A stretch of 30,339 bases of DNA from Acidulodesulfobacterium_A sp049965795 (GCA_049965795.1 JBMFVW010000020.1:1-30339); one strand, 5' to 3'. Counted from the first letter of the stretch, positions 8,212 through 15,524 are shown. A program made the numbers and translations. The notes: generated from the sequence alone by a model not told the origin.

Positions 8212-9420
8212 TTACGATACCGCCGCTGTTCCGACGGATATGATTTTAGATTTTACGCTTTTAATTTTTTCATGGGCTTCTCCGCTTATTCCGTCGAATA
8301 ATTTTGCTACTAAAAACGGAACCGAAACATTTATAAATATCATTACGATAAAAACAGTTATAACCTCCGCAAAAGTAAACAACCCTAGAATATTACCTAT
8401 TCCGCTGCCGGTAGAAGGCATATTTGCGGATTCCATTTTGCTTAATATAGTAAAAAAAATTAGCTGTTCCAGCGCAACCATGACTCCCCAGAACGAAATC
8501 TCTACGAACATCTTAAACCATTTGCCGAATATGCCTCTCATATAAGGTATAGCTTCAAATCCTAAAATTATCGGACACAACGAAAACAAAAGTCCGAGGA
8601 AAACAAGCTGTATCAACGCCATAAAAAGCTGTATAGCAAGATAAATTATATTAAACAGAAACCATATTATACCCATTAAAACCGCTCCGGTTATAGCATG
8701 CATGGCACCGGCAAGCCATGAAACGGGATTAAGATTCCAGCCGCTTTTTACCGACGCCGTGCCGTTAGAAGAAACTGTCGGTATAGAAACGGAATGAAGG
8801 CTGCCTGAAATTGAAGACACTATCTGCGAAACCGACTGTCCTATTCCCAATATATTTTGTTTTATAAGATAAAGCTGAATTTTATCTGCTAAAGTTAATA
8901 TTAGCTGGGCAAAATTAGACTGCCCCGTCTGTTTCCACGAAAGAAAGCCTATCGCTATCAGTGCCGTTCTTAAAAATAATCCGTAATAATTAAAAGCTGC
9001 TCCGGTTAATTCCGTCCGGTACCCTTCAAAAAATGAAAGAACTATTCCGAACGCAAATAAAAAATAGAACATATATGTAACGAATTTACTTAGTTCTGAA
9101 TTATTATTTAATGCCGGCGGAATCGAGTCTATAGAAAGCATGCTTAAATCTTCGCCGGTTTTAAGTTTAGATATAGAAAGGGCGGACTCGTTTAATTCGG
9201 TATTGTTAGACTTCGATCCCCCTTTCTTTGAAGAAGCGGCCGAGGCCGGAGGATTAGCTGCATAACAGTTTTTTGCGTTAAAAACACCTGAAAAATACAC
9301 AAAAATTGTTAAAATAGATAAATTTACCGTAAAAAATATAGTCAAAAATGCGGTAAAGTTTATTAAACCCTTATATCGCAAATGATTACCGTTATATTTG
9401 TTGTATATTTTTAATTTCAT
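8212..9420 (-). CDS. VirB6/TrbL-like polytopic T4SS membrane protein
   Basis: This is a 402-aa inner-membrane protein. An N-terminal hydrophobic segment (about 21-44), probably a signal sequence ending near NCYAA (51-55), is followed by a Ser/Lys-rich stretch. Predicted membrane helices then lie at about 112-131, 145-161, 240-266, 268-290, 305-327 and 346-372, with a periplasmic loop at about 165-235. The C-terminus ends with a polar tail containing EAHEKIKS. This architecture, with a cluster of four to five helices in the C-terminal half after a long loop, is that of VirB6/TrbL, the putative translocation pore component. It lies between virB5-like and virB8-like genes as in classical virB operons. 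Sequence conservation in this family is low, so topology and order carry the call. Confidence 0.78.
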   Translation of the reverse strand: MKLKIYNKYNGNHLRYKGLINFTAFLTIFFTVNLSILTIFVYFSGVFNAKNCYAANPPASAASSKKGGSKSNNTELNESALSISKLKTGEDLSMLSIDSIPPALNNNSELSKFVTYMFYFLFAFGIVLSFFEGYRTELTGAAFNYYGLFLRTALIAIGFLSWKQTGQSNFAQLILTLADKIQLYLIKQNILGIGQSVSQIVSSISGSLHSVSIPTVSSNGTASVKSGWNLNPVSWLAGAMHAITGAVLMGIIWFLFNIIYLAIQLFMALIQLVFLGLLFSLCPIILGFEAIPYMRGIFGKWFKMFVEISFWGVMVALEQLIFFTILSKMESANMPSTGSGIGNILGLFTFAEVITVFIVMIFINVSVPFLVAKLFDGISGEAHEKIKSVKSKIISVGTAAVS

Positions 9421-9471
9421 TGTTTTGATTTTTTATTATTTTCTTCTTTTTGTTTTTTCCGCTTCATTTTG

Positions 9472-10596
9472 TTACATAGTAGTTTTCGTATAATAATTTA
9501 AACCCGGCGTAGAATTAGTCTGCGGAAGAATTACCGAACCGTTATGCTCTTTTTTAATTTCTTCGGCTGATTTATCTATCTCTATCTGCTTAAGCTGGCT
9601 CTCCATATAGCCTAAATTTTTTAAGCTTGCAGCGTTTTCTTCAGCAATAGCAGTCAAAATAGAACTTTGATAAGCATAATAGTTGCTGCTGTTTTTCAAA
9701 GCGTCTTGCGAAATTTCGTCCATAAATTCGGAACCTTCAAGCTCGGCTTTATGCGCCCTTGCCGCCGACAAACCGGCGTTATAAAGTCCCGCCGATGCCG
9801 TGTCGTCTAAAAACCCTCCTGCTAAATCAGTGCATCCGCCTACCGGATTTCCCCTTGAATCAAAAGTATAACCTGCATCTAAGGACGAGCAGTTTATATT
9901 TTCCGAAGGATCGCCTGAATTTCCTCCTGAATTAAAAATTGTCTCCCGGGAAAACAAAGCAGAACCGTTTTCGAGATTAGATTTATTTAAAGAACCTGCC
10001 TGCCCCGATGCAGAACCTCCCGAAGCAAAAACTGCAGGATTATAAGCGTTTTCTTCGGAGGCAGATGAATCAATATTTCCGTACTCGGATGATTCGTAAT
10101 TAATTCCGGAATTAATGCTTGATACCACGTTCTGCAGCGAACCGGTTTGAACGTCGCTTGCCGTCAAATCCTGCGGAATTTGGTTAAAAGCCGTATTAAT
10201 CCGATTGTTTAAATTATTTATACTGCCTACGGCATCTTCTACCGAATTAACTAAATGGCTTATTTTGTCAAAGTTTATTACGATATTCTGATACTCTTCC
10301 TGCATATTCGAAACGTCTGCGGTAAGTTTATCCACCGTAGCCATTGCTTCCGAAAGTCCGGGTCCGGGATTAAAAAGCGGTCCGCCGCTCGCACCCGGAG
10401 CATAGCCGAGAGTTCCCGCCAATCCCTGCAGCGCCGAAAACGCTCCGTTTGCGGCAGTCTCTACCGACGATATCTGTCCCGATATTGCAGTTATATCGGG
10501 AATAGGCAGCGGCATTCCGTAAGCAACGCCGCTTAAATATGTAAAAATTACTATAACCGAAACTATGACGGTTTTGTTTTTAAGTATTTTCTTCAT
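9472..10596 (-). CDS. VirB5/TrbJ-like secreted T4SS protein
   Basis: This is a 374-aa exported protein with a signal peptide (1-27, likely cleaved after VAYG). The mature N-terminus, MPLPIPDITAISGQISSVET, resembles the 'lPV.D...l' start of TrbJ/VirB5 proteins. It continues as helical segments (TVDKLTADVSNMQEEYQNIV and others) separated by Gly/Ser/Asn-rich stretches, with a possible disulfide pair between the Cys of NINCSSL and GGCTD. VirB5/TrbJ proteins sit at the pilus tip or mediate mating-pair contact. The gene has a GGGAGGA site before the ATG and lies between virB4-like and virB6-like, exactly the VirB5 position. The sequence is divergent, so the assignment rests mostly on synteny and export. 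Confidence 0.65.
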   Translation of the reverse strand: MKKILKNKTVIVSVIVIFTYLSGVAYGMPLPIPDITAISGQISSVETAANGAFSALQGLAGTLGYAPGASGGPLFNPGPGLSEAMATVDKLTADVSNMQEEYQNIVINFDKISHLVNSVEDAVGSINNLNNRINTAFNQIPQDLTASDVQTGSLQNVVSSINSGINYESSEYGNIDSSASEENAYNPAVFASGGSASGQAGSLNKSNLENGSALFSRETIFNSGGNSGDPSENINCSSLDAGYTFDSRGNPVGGCTDLAGGFLDDTASAGLYNAGLSAARAHKAELEGSEFMDEISQDALKNSSNYYAYQSSILTAIAEENAASLKNLGYMESQLKQIEIDKSAEEIKKEHNGSVILPQTNSTPGLNYYTKTTM

Positions 10597-10661
10597 TTTT
10601 TAAATCCTCCCTAAATATACAAAAATATATTTTAAAACTATGAGTTATTGCTAACTTATTT

Positions 10662-13241
10662 TCAATATATCCCGTAAGGTCCGTTTGGATATTTTTCCGC
10701 CAGAATATAAAGGCGTTCTTTTAAAGTCTTATCGGGATACTGCCGCTCTATTTGTCTTTCTATCTCTTCGTCTTCGGATGACTTGCAGCAAAGCCAATAT
10801 TCAAAAGGGTCCGGTGAATTTCTTATTACCGACGAATCCTTTCCGAATTTTAAAAGATATTCGGAATAATATCCTTTGACTACTTTAAGATTTTTTACGA
10901 CGGTTATCTCTTTTTCGTTTAGTCCGCAGGTTTTTAAGTCGTTTTCCGAAACCCCTCCGTCAAGCTGGCAAAATATTTTTACGGACGAATTTTCTATTAT
11001 GCTTTTGCCGACGGCACCGGCTTTTAAAATATCGCCGGGCTCCTGAGTAATGCTCCATACCATAGAACCCCATTTTGCAGACGTTTTATATAGATGCATT
11101 ATTAATTCCGCAAGTTTAGGGTCGTTCATAAATTCCCAGCATTCGTCGTAAAAGAAAAAAACTTTTGCCGATTTATCGTACATTTTCTTAAAAGATATAT
11201 TTTTAATAATTGCAAACACTACTTTTTGCAAGTCTTCATGTCCTTTTAATTTCTGTAGGTCGAATATTACTATTTTATTGTTTATATTTATTCCGTTTTT
11301 TCTGTTTATAAGCATTCCGTAAGGAGAAGAAATATCAGTCCACTGAAAAAGATTTTTACCCATTTCCATAGCCCTTTGTTTATCTAAGGCATCTCTTGCT
11401 TCGCCGTAATCGAACAAAATGTTGTTTATGTCCGATATTATAGGCATATCTTCATAATCCTCGATATTATCGTAAGCCGCCTGCACCGACCTTGCTATTA
11501 TGGTTCTGTCGTTTGGCGATAATTTCTTTTCCGGTTCTACCATTAAACCTATTATGCCGGTCAAAAAAACCATAATATCCGGATCAAAGGCTTCTTCACC
11601 GTTGATTTCTTTAACGAAATATTTTTTGGGAGGAAATGGATTTATGCAGTATGAACCGTCAAGGTCGATTTCAATATAATCGCCGTTAAATATTTTGCAG
11701 AATTTTTTATAAGTTCCTCCTATATCCACCCCTATTATATGGTAATCGTTTCCCGATATATAAAAATTGCATAAAAATCCGTTAAGCATAAACCCTTTTC
11801 CGCTTCTCGTCTTGCCGAAAACTATTCCGTGTTTAGACGGCAGCCGGTTTTCGTAAAGGTCTAGTCTTACCGCTTCCCCTCTGTCGTTTATTAGCGGAAT
11901 AGCGCACTTTTCAGTCCCCCCAAACCCTTCGTTAAGCGGTATGAAAGGCGCAGCCGCAGTAGAGATAGACGTTTTAAATCTTCTGTTGAAACGCGACTGA
12001 CCCGGTAAAAAAGAAAGATAAAGATTATGATGTTCCATGTCGTCTATTATGCCTTCCATTCCGTTCAAATTTTTAAAGGATTCAAGGAGTTTTACAGCCC
12101 TTATATCGAGATCTTCCAAGTTTCCGGACTTTATTCGCGCGCATAAAGAAAACTCTACTACTTTCTTTTGAAGTTTTGAAACAGATTCTAAGAATTCATC
12201 CAGCTGCTCCGTAATATTAACTCCTTTATAATCGGTATATCCGCCGTTTACGGCTTCCGTCAGGCTTGCTTTTATATTTCTGTCGGTCTGTATTTTTTCC
12301 ATAGTTTTTTCCTGTTCCGGAATGTTAAAAGCTACGGATATATCGTAAGGAAAAAATTCATCTGTTCCGGAAGAACCGCTTATTATGTTCAATACGGGAG
12401 TTATCCCGAAAGAATCTATCCGCGACGGCAGCCTGTGCATATTTATAAATTTGTAATAATATCCGTCTATATAAAAAAAATCTTTTTTTATTTCCGCATA
12501 CGAATATATAAGCTGACTCCTGAACGTAGAGCCGTCCAGCATATTTTCCCATTTCGGAGCTTTGATTCCGTAGGCAAATCTTAAAGGGTTTAATTCTTCG
12601 TAAAAATAGTCCGTAAGTTCCTGGTTATTCATTCTTTTTAAATTTAAATCAAGTTTTGAAGATATAAAACATAGATTATTTTCGACGTTTTTTAACTTTC
12701 TTTCTATTATTTTTTTATCGCAGTCTGCATTTAGTTTTGCGATAGAATTAACGGAAGTCTTTAAATCTATTTTAATAAGTCCGCCCGCAAAATCGGCAAG
12801 TCTGGAAATTAAACCGTTTCCGCCGTTCTTTGAACGAAGATTTAAACCGTTAATAGTGCAAAAAAGGTATATATTAACGTTTTTAATTTTCTTAGATTCC
12901 AGATACTTTATTTTATTTTCTTTGATATATTTAAAATTTTCGGGCGGTACTGAAGATTTCTCGTAATTAGAAATAAATTTTTTATTTTTGTCGTCTATTT
13001 TATAAATCCATTGCAGACCGATGTTTTCATCCATAAGATTAAGCAGAAGGTCGTTTACGTAAGCAGTTTCGTTGACTATTTTATTTTCCGCAAGATAGTA
13101 ATCGAAACCTTTTACGAAAAAACCTATCGTGAAAGACCCGTCTGCTCCTGCGGCGATGCCGTCGTTTACGGACAAAAGGTTAACGTAATTATTTAATGAA
13201 TCCGACGGTTCTATTTTGTTTAAAATGGAATTTAACAGCAT
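10662..13241 (-). CDS. VirB4/TrbE-like T4SS ATPase
   Basis: This is an 859-aa cytoplasmic ATPase that powers pilus biogenesis and substrate transport. Residues 1-440 form the VirB4 N-terminal domain, with LYLSFLPGQSRFNRR at 407-421, a typical VirB4/TraC feature ('lp...P'). The ATPase domain has Walker A GIVFGKTRSGKGFMLN (472-487), VDIGGTYKKFCKIFNGDYI (505-523), and Walker B KVFFFYDECWEFM (693-705, DE at 699-700). LYKTSAKWGSMVWSITQEPGD follows, the conserved 'R/K...G....TQ...D' region. The residue after the P-loop lysine is Gly483 rather than Thr/Ser, which is unusual. Length fits VirB4. It lies 10 nt downstream of virB3-like, the universal virB3-virB4 pair. Confidence 0.93.
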   Translation of the reverse strand: MLLNSILNKIEPSDSLNNYVNLLSVNDGIAAGADGSFTIGFFVKGFDYYLAENKIVNETAYVNDLLLNLMDENIGLQWIYKIDDKNKKFISNYEKSSVPPENFKYIKENKIKYLESKKIKNVNIYLFCTINGLNLRSKNGGNGLISRLADFAGGLIKIDLKTSVNSIAKLNADCDKKIIERKLKNVENNLCFISSKLDLNLKRMNNQELTDYFYEELNPLRFAYGIKAPKWENMLDGSTFRSQLIYSYAEIKKDFFYIDGYYYKFINMHRLPSRIDSFGITPVLNIISGSSGTDEFFPYDISVAFNIPEQEKTMEKIQTDRNIKASLTEAVNGGYTDYKGVNITEQLDEFLESVSKLQKKVVEFSLCARIKSGNLEDLDIRAVKLLESFKNLNGMEGIIDDMEHHNLYLSFLPGQSRFNRRFKTSISTAAAPFIPLNEGFGGTEKCAIPLINDRGEAVRLDLYENRLPSKHGIVFGKTRSGKGFMLNGFLCNFYISGNDYHIIGVDIGGTYKKFCKIFNGDYIEIDLDGSYCINPFPPKKYFVKEINGEEAFDPDIMVFLTGIIGLMVEPEKKLSPNDRTIIARSVQAAYDNIEDYEDMPIISDINNILFDYGEARDALDKQRAMEMGKNLFQWTDISSPYGMLINRKNGININNKIVIFDLQKLKGHEDLQKVVFAIIKNISFKKMYDKSAKVFFFYDECWEFMNDPKLAELIMHLYKTSAKWGSMVWSITQEPGDILKAGAVGKSIIENSSVKIFCQLDGGVSENDLKTCGLNEKEITVVKNLKVVKGYYSEYLLKFGKDSSVIRNSPDPFEYWLCCKSSEDEEIERQIERQYPDKTLKERLYILAEKYPNGPYGIY

Positions 13242-13251
13242 AAAATTATTT

Positions 13252-13566
13252 TTATTTTTCCTTTTCGGAGTCTAATACATAAAGTTCTTTTTTTGCTAAT
13301 ATAAAAGAAAAAAGCGAACTTGTATAAAAATCCGGTTTATTTTTTTTATATTTTTTTAAAAATATTAATACTGCCGTATCTGCCAATATTGCTATAATAA
13401 TTGTTTTTTTAAGTATCAGTATAGATGCCGCAGTTAAAAAAATAAAAAATGCCCAGTCGTAAATTTCAAGTCCGAATCTAGTTATTTTTCCGTGTATTTC
13501 GCTGTATATTTTAAATTCGGTATATCCTTCGGTATTTATTGTTTTGTTCAGCTTTTTTTGAGCCAT
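13252..13566 (-). CDS. VirB3/TraL-like T4SS inner-membrane protein
   Basis: This is a 104-aa small membrane protein immediately upstream of virB4. Hydrophobic segments lie at about 36-53 and 55-70. They are preceded by a polar N-terminus and the sequence ITRFGLEIYDW, and followed by a charged C-terminus. Size, two-helix topology and adjacency to virB4 are those of VirB3/TraL/TrbD, which anchors VirB4 at the membrane. The start lacks a visible Shine-Dalgarno: a REP-like inverted repeat (13584-13612) lies 18 nt upstream and may have altered the leader. The call depends on size, topology and location. Confidence 0.7.
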   Translation of the reverse strand: MAQKKLNKTINTEGYTEFKIYSEIHGKITRFGLEIYDWAFFIFLTAASILILKKTIIIAILADTAVLIFLKKYKKNKPDFYTSSLFSFILAKKELYVLDSEKEK

Positions 13567-13583
13567 GTTTTCGTCAATTTGAG

Positions 13584-13612
13584 ACGGGGGCAGAATTGAA
13601 TTCCGTCCCCGT
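13584..13612. repeat. Degenerate REP-like inverted repeat between virB2-like and virB3-like
   Basis: The stretch reads ACGGGGGCAGAATT and then GAATTCCGTCCCCGT, a 14-bp inverted repeat with two imperfect positions. It is a relative of the perfect hairpins at 14364-14392 and 21999-22027, with the same ACGGGGaCAGAATT arm. It sits in the 52-nt gap inside the T4SS operon, so it is transcribed and could fold as an mRNA hairpin, perhaps reducing expression downstream of the pilin gene or protecting pilin mRNA. Confidence 0.75.
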
Positions 13613-13618
13613 AGTTAA

Positions 13619-14170
13619 TTAGGGCTGTCCTATAGTAGTTGCGCCGTTACCCGCCCCGATGTTCATTCCGGCTGCAGCGCCTCCGGCATTTTGTACAATT
13701 CCGAGTATGGCTCCGGTTATAGTCGGCGCAAGCATGACTCCCGTTCCTGCAGCCGCAGTTATAAACGCTTTTCTTGCGGCATCGGGTTTGTGCTGTTTTA
13801 TATCGTAAAATCCTTTAACGAGTCCTATGGTAAGCGTAGCCGGAGCAAGCCTGTAGCATATCCATGTCGTCGCTTCGTTTAAAATGCCGGAAGCGCCTAT
13901 GCCGAGCGAACCCTGATTCAAGTTTATCATCGCGGAAGCATGTGAAGTTACGGAAAGAATACTTCCTAACACAAAAATGGATATAAAAACCTTGCCGTAA
14001 GATTTATCTCTAGTATTTTCTCTAATTTCAGACTGAATTTTTGCGGCTATATTTATTGAAAAGTTAAAATAAAAATTTTTAAACGATTTAACAGTTTGTA
14101 TTATTTTAAACCGGTTAAAAAATTCAAACCTTTTAAAATTATTAAAATAAACGGATTTTTTTGCGAACAT
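13619..14170 (-). CDS. VirB2/TrbC-like major pilin precursor
   Basis: This is a 183-aa precursor that is the first gene of the T4SS operon. An unusually long basic and aromatic N-region (1-60) precedes a hydrophobic signal segment (61-75) with a cleavage site at SHASA|M (80/81). The mature part of about 103 residues has two hydrophobic helices, ATLTIGLVKGFYDI and, after a short basic loop (KQHKPDAARKAF), AAAGTGVMLAPTITGAILGIVQ, then a Gly/Ala-rich tail. This hairpin of two helices with a basic loop is the VirB2/TrbC pilin plan. AGGAGG lies at 14180-14185, 9 nt upstream of the ATG, and fixes the start. The long N-terminal extension is atypical. Operon position before virB3-virB4 supports the call. 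Confidence 0.78.
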   Translation of the reverse strand: MFAKKSVYFNNFKRFEFFNRFKIIQTVKSFKNFYFNFSINIAAKIQSEIRENTRDKSYGKVFISIFVLGSILSVTSHASAMINLNQGSLGIGASGILNEATTWICYRLAPATLTIGLVKGFYDIKQHKPDAARKAFITAAAGTGVMLAPTITGAILGIVQNAGGAAAGMNIGAGNGATTIGQP

Positions 14171-14233
14171 TTCTGCGCTCCTCCTGAAACTTAAAGATTA
14201 AATTAATTTAATATCAATCCTAAAATAATTTAG

Positions 14234-14263
14234 ATAATATTATTTAATCATTTTTATGTTTCA
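14234..14263 (-). promoter_or_regulatory. Candidate promoter of the T4SS operon
   Basis: On the minus strand, TGAAAC (14263-14258) as a weak -35 is separated by 18 bp from TATTAT (14239-14234) as a -10. Transcription would start near 14227, giving a leader of about 57 nt before the pilin ATG. The weak -35 coincides with the last phased repeat, as in activator-dependent PhoB-type promoters. The region is AT-rich, so chance -10 matches are likely and the call is tentative. Confidence 0.35.
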
Positions 14264-14318
14264 GGATTATGACGAAAATGTTAAAAATATGTTAATTTTT
14301 TGTTACATTTACGTTACA
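14258..14318 (-). promoter_or_regulatory. Six 11-bp-phased direct repeats (PhoB/OmpR-box architecture) upstream of the T4SS operon
   Basis: On the minus strand, hexamers begin exactly every 11 bp: TGTAAC (14318-14313), TGTAAC (14307-14302), ATTAAC (14296-14291), TTTAAC (14285-14280), CGTCAT (14274-14269) and TGAAAC (14263-14258). Most are followed by A. Direct hexamers at one-helical-turn spacing are the binding-site plan of winged-helix OmpR/PhoB-family regulators (for example TTAACA-N5 repeats of PhoP, or CTGTCAT-N4 of PhoB). The most downstream copy sits at the expected -35 position. Which regulator binds cannot be told; none of the receivers in this window has a DNA-binding domain. Confidence 0.5.
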
Positions 14319-14340
14319 AAATCCTGCAAATACAGAAGCA

Positions 14341-14579
14341 AAAAGGTGCCGCATCATATAACTACGGGGACAGAATTCAAATCTGTCCCCGTCACAAATC
14401 GGAATGGACGGAATTAATTGGAAACAGAGGCAGAAAAAGGTGTCAGATCTTATTTTTTGCATACAAAATAGTTCAATTAACGAAAAAATATTTGCAAAAA
14501 AATTAATCTGACACCTTTTTCTGGATATTCCGGATACGGAATAAAGTTGTTCGCGTAAAATTAATCCGGCACCTTTTCC
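14341..14579. repeat. Nested REP-like repeat cluster
   Basis: Three parts are seen. First, a perfect hairpin at 14364-14392 with 11-bp arms (ACGGGGACAGA / TCTGTCCCCGT) and a 7-nt loop. Second, a perfect 18-bp inverted repeat CAGAAAAAGGTGTCAGAT (14431-14448) with its complement at 14506-14523, enclosing 57 nt. Third, outer arms AAAAGGTGCC (14341-14350) and GGCACCTTTT (14568-14577). The stretch 14357-14397 matches 21992-22032 at 37 of 41 positions. Such GGGGACAG hairpins next to GGTGTCAG boxes resemble REP/BIME elements moved by REP-associated Y1 (RAYT) transposases; that link is inferred, as no transposase is in the window. Confidence 0.75.
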
Positions 14580-14603
14580 ATAGTAAATATAGGTAATTAG
14601 GAA

Positions 14604-15110
14604 CTAATCGTATTTTTCGAAATCCTTAATTGCTTTTCTGAGGTATTCAGGGATCCGTCTAGGTTTAAAATCTACATTGTCCACGCAGACGAGGACTGTA
14701 TTGCCTGAGGCAATTTCGGTATGGGTTATATCGTAGGTTTGTTTAAGTTTCGAATATTTATCGGATTTACCGTCTTGCGGCAAGTTCTCCGGCTTATTAT
14801 TTTCTCTTGCTATTTCATAAATAAAGTTAAAGCTTGAATTTTTTATATATTCTATTTTTGTATATATCTTTAAATCGTCGTCGTATTTCGCGGGATTAAA
14901 ATATTTGCAGTTGGATTCGGCTACGACGAAGTAAAAACCTTCTTTTTCTATATCGGTATATTTATAGCCTATGTTTTTAAGATATTCCGTTCTTGCAACT
15001 TCGAAAAATACGAAATATTTGCCGTAGTAAACGACGGACATTGCATCGGTTTCTTCGTATCTGACCTTTAGTTCTGTGTAAAATTTAAATCCGTCAATTT
15101 TATCCGTCAA
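14604..15110 (-). CDS. YbgC-like acyl-CoA thioesterase (hot-dog fold)
   Basis: This is a 168-aa thioesterase of the 4-hydroxybenzoyl-CoA thioesterase family. The N-terminal motif VRYEETDAMSVVYYGKYFVF (16-35) followed by FEVARTEYL (36-44) matches the YbgC/FadM signature, 'ry.etD..gvvyhgnYl.wfe.aR...l', with D22 in the catalytic position. The C-terminal strands include VCVDNVDFKPRRIPEYLR, also typical. It hydrolyses acyl-CoA or acyl-ACP thioesters in the cytoplasm; the substrate is unknown. The start appears to be TTG at 15110 without a clear Shine-Dalgarno, and the gene overlaps the end of the upstream receiver gene by 11 nt. A Lys/Asn-rich loop around 105-118 is slightly longer than usual. 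It ends next to the REP cluster. Confidence 0.88.
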   Translation of the reverse strand: MTDKIDGFKFYTELKVRYEETDAMSVVYYGKYFVFFEVARTEYLKNIGYKYTDIEKEGFYFVVAESNCKYFNPAKYDDDLKIYTKIEYIKNSSFNFIYEIARENNKPENLPQDGKSDKYSKLKQTYDITHTEIASGNTVLVCVDNVDFKPRRIPEYLRKAIKDFEKYD

Positions 15111-15477
15111 TTTTTAAATATGCCCTTATTTTTTGGTAAAGTATGTTTTTATCTATAGGTTTTGCGATAAAATCGTTGAATCCCAAAGACATTAAATGCT
15201 CTTTATTACCTGCCATTGCATGAGCGGTAACCGCAATAACCGGAATATCTTTGTATGATTCTATACATTTAAGTCTTTTAAAAACTTCTATTCCGTCTAT
15301 TCCGGGAAGCCCTATATCTAAGAGTATCAATGAAATATCAGGATTTTCGTCGGTTTTTTTAAGCGCCTCGTAACCGTCTTCTGCAGTAATTATATCCAAG
15401 TCAAACGGCTCAAGCATTGCCGTAATTAAATCAAGATTAATCGCATTATCTTCTACAATAAGAATTTTATGCCGCAT
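15100..15477 (-). CDS. Single-domain response regulator (receiver only)
   Basis: This is a 125-aa stand-alone receiver domain. The acidic pair is E9/D10 (LIVEDN), the phosphoacceptor is D54 (LILLDIGLPGIDG), the switch Thr is in AVTAHAM (82-88), and the conserved Lys is K106 (FIAKPID). There is no output domain. The sequence pattern (ILIVEDNAINLDL, AMAGNKEHLMSLGFNDFIAK) is that of receivers that partner hybrid kinases, similar to DivK. It lies 47 nt downstream of the big hybrid kinase gene and overlaps the thioesterase gene, so it probably takes part in the same phosphorelay. Confidence 0.93.
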   Translation of the reverse strand: MRHKILIVEDNAINLDLITAMLEPFDLDIITAEDGYEALKKTDENPDISLILLDIGLPGIDGIEVFKRLKCIESYKDIPVIAVTAHAMAGNKEHLMSLGFNDFIAKPIDKNILYQKIRAYLKIDG

Positions 15478-15524
15478 ATTTATTAATTTAATTATTTATT
15501 AATTTATTTTTTTTTTATTTTTAA

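Larger units (their letters stand above)
14171..14603. other. 433-nt non-coding region: T4SS promoter region plus REP cluster
   Basis: This is the largest gap between genes in the window. From the pilin end it holds the Shine-Dalgarno (14180-14185), an AT-rich leader, a candidate -10 (14234-14239), phased 11-bp repeats (14258-14323), and nested REP-like inverted repeats (14341-14579). The right end abuts the thioesterase stop. A 68-codon rightward open frame (14300-14506) runs through the repeats and does not look like a protein. I see no transposase gene here. Confidence 0.8.

Noticed and set aside
14300..14506. 68-codon plus-strand open frame in the large intergenic region
   Set aside because: It runs through the inverted-repeat cluster, has no Shine-Dalgarno, and its product shows no protein-like pattern.
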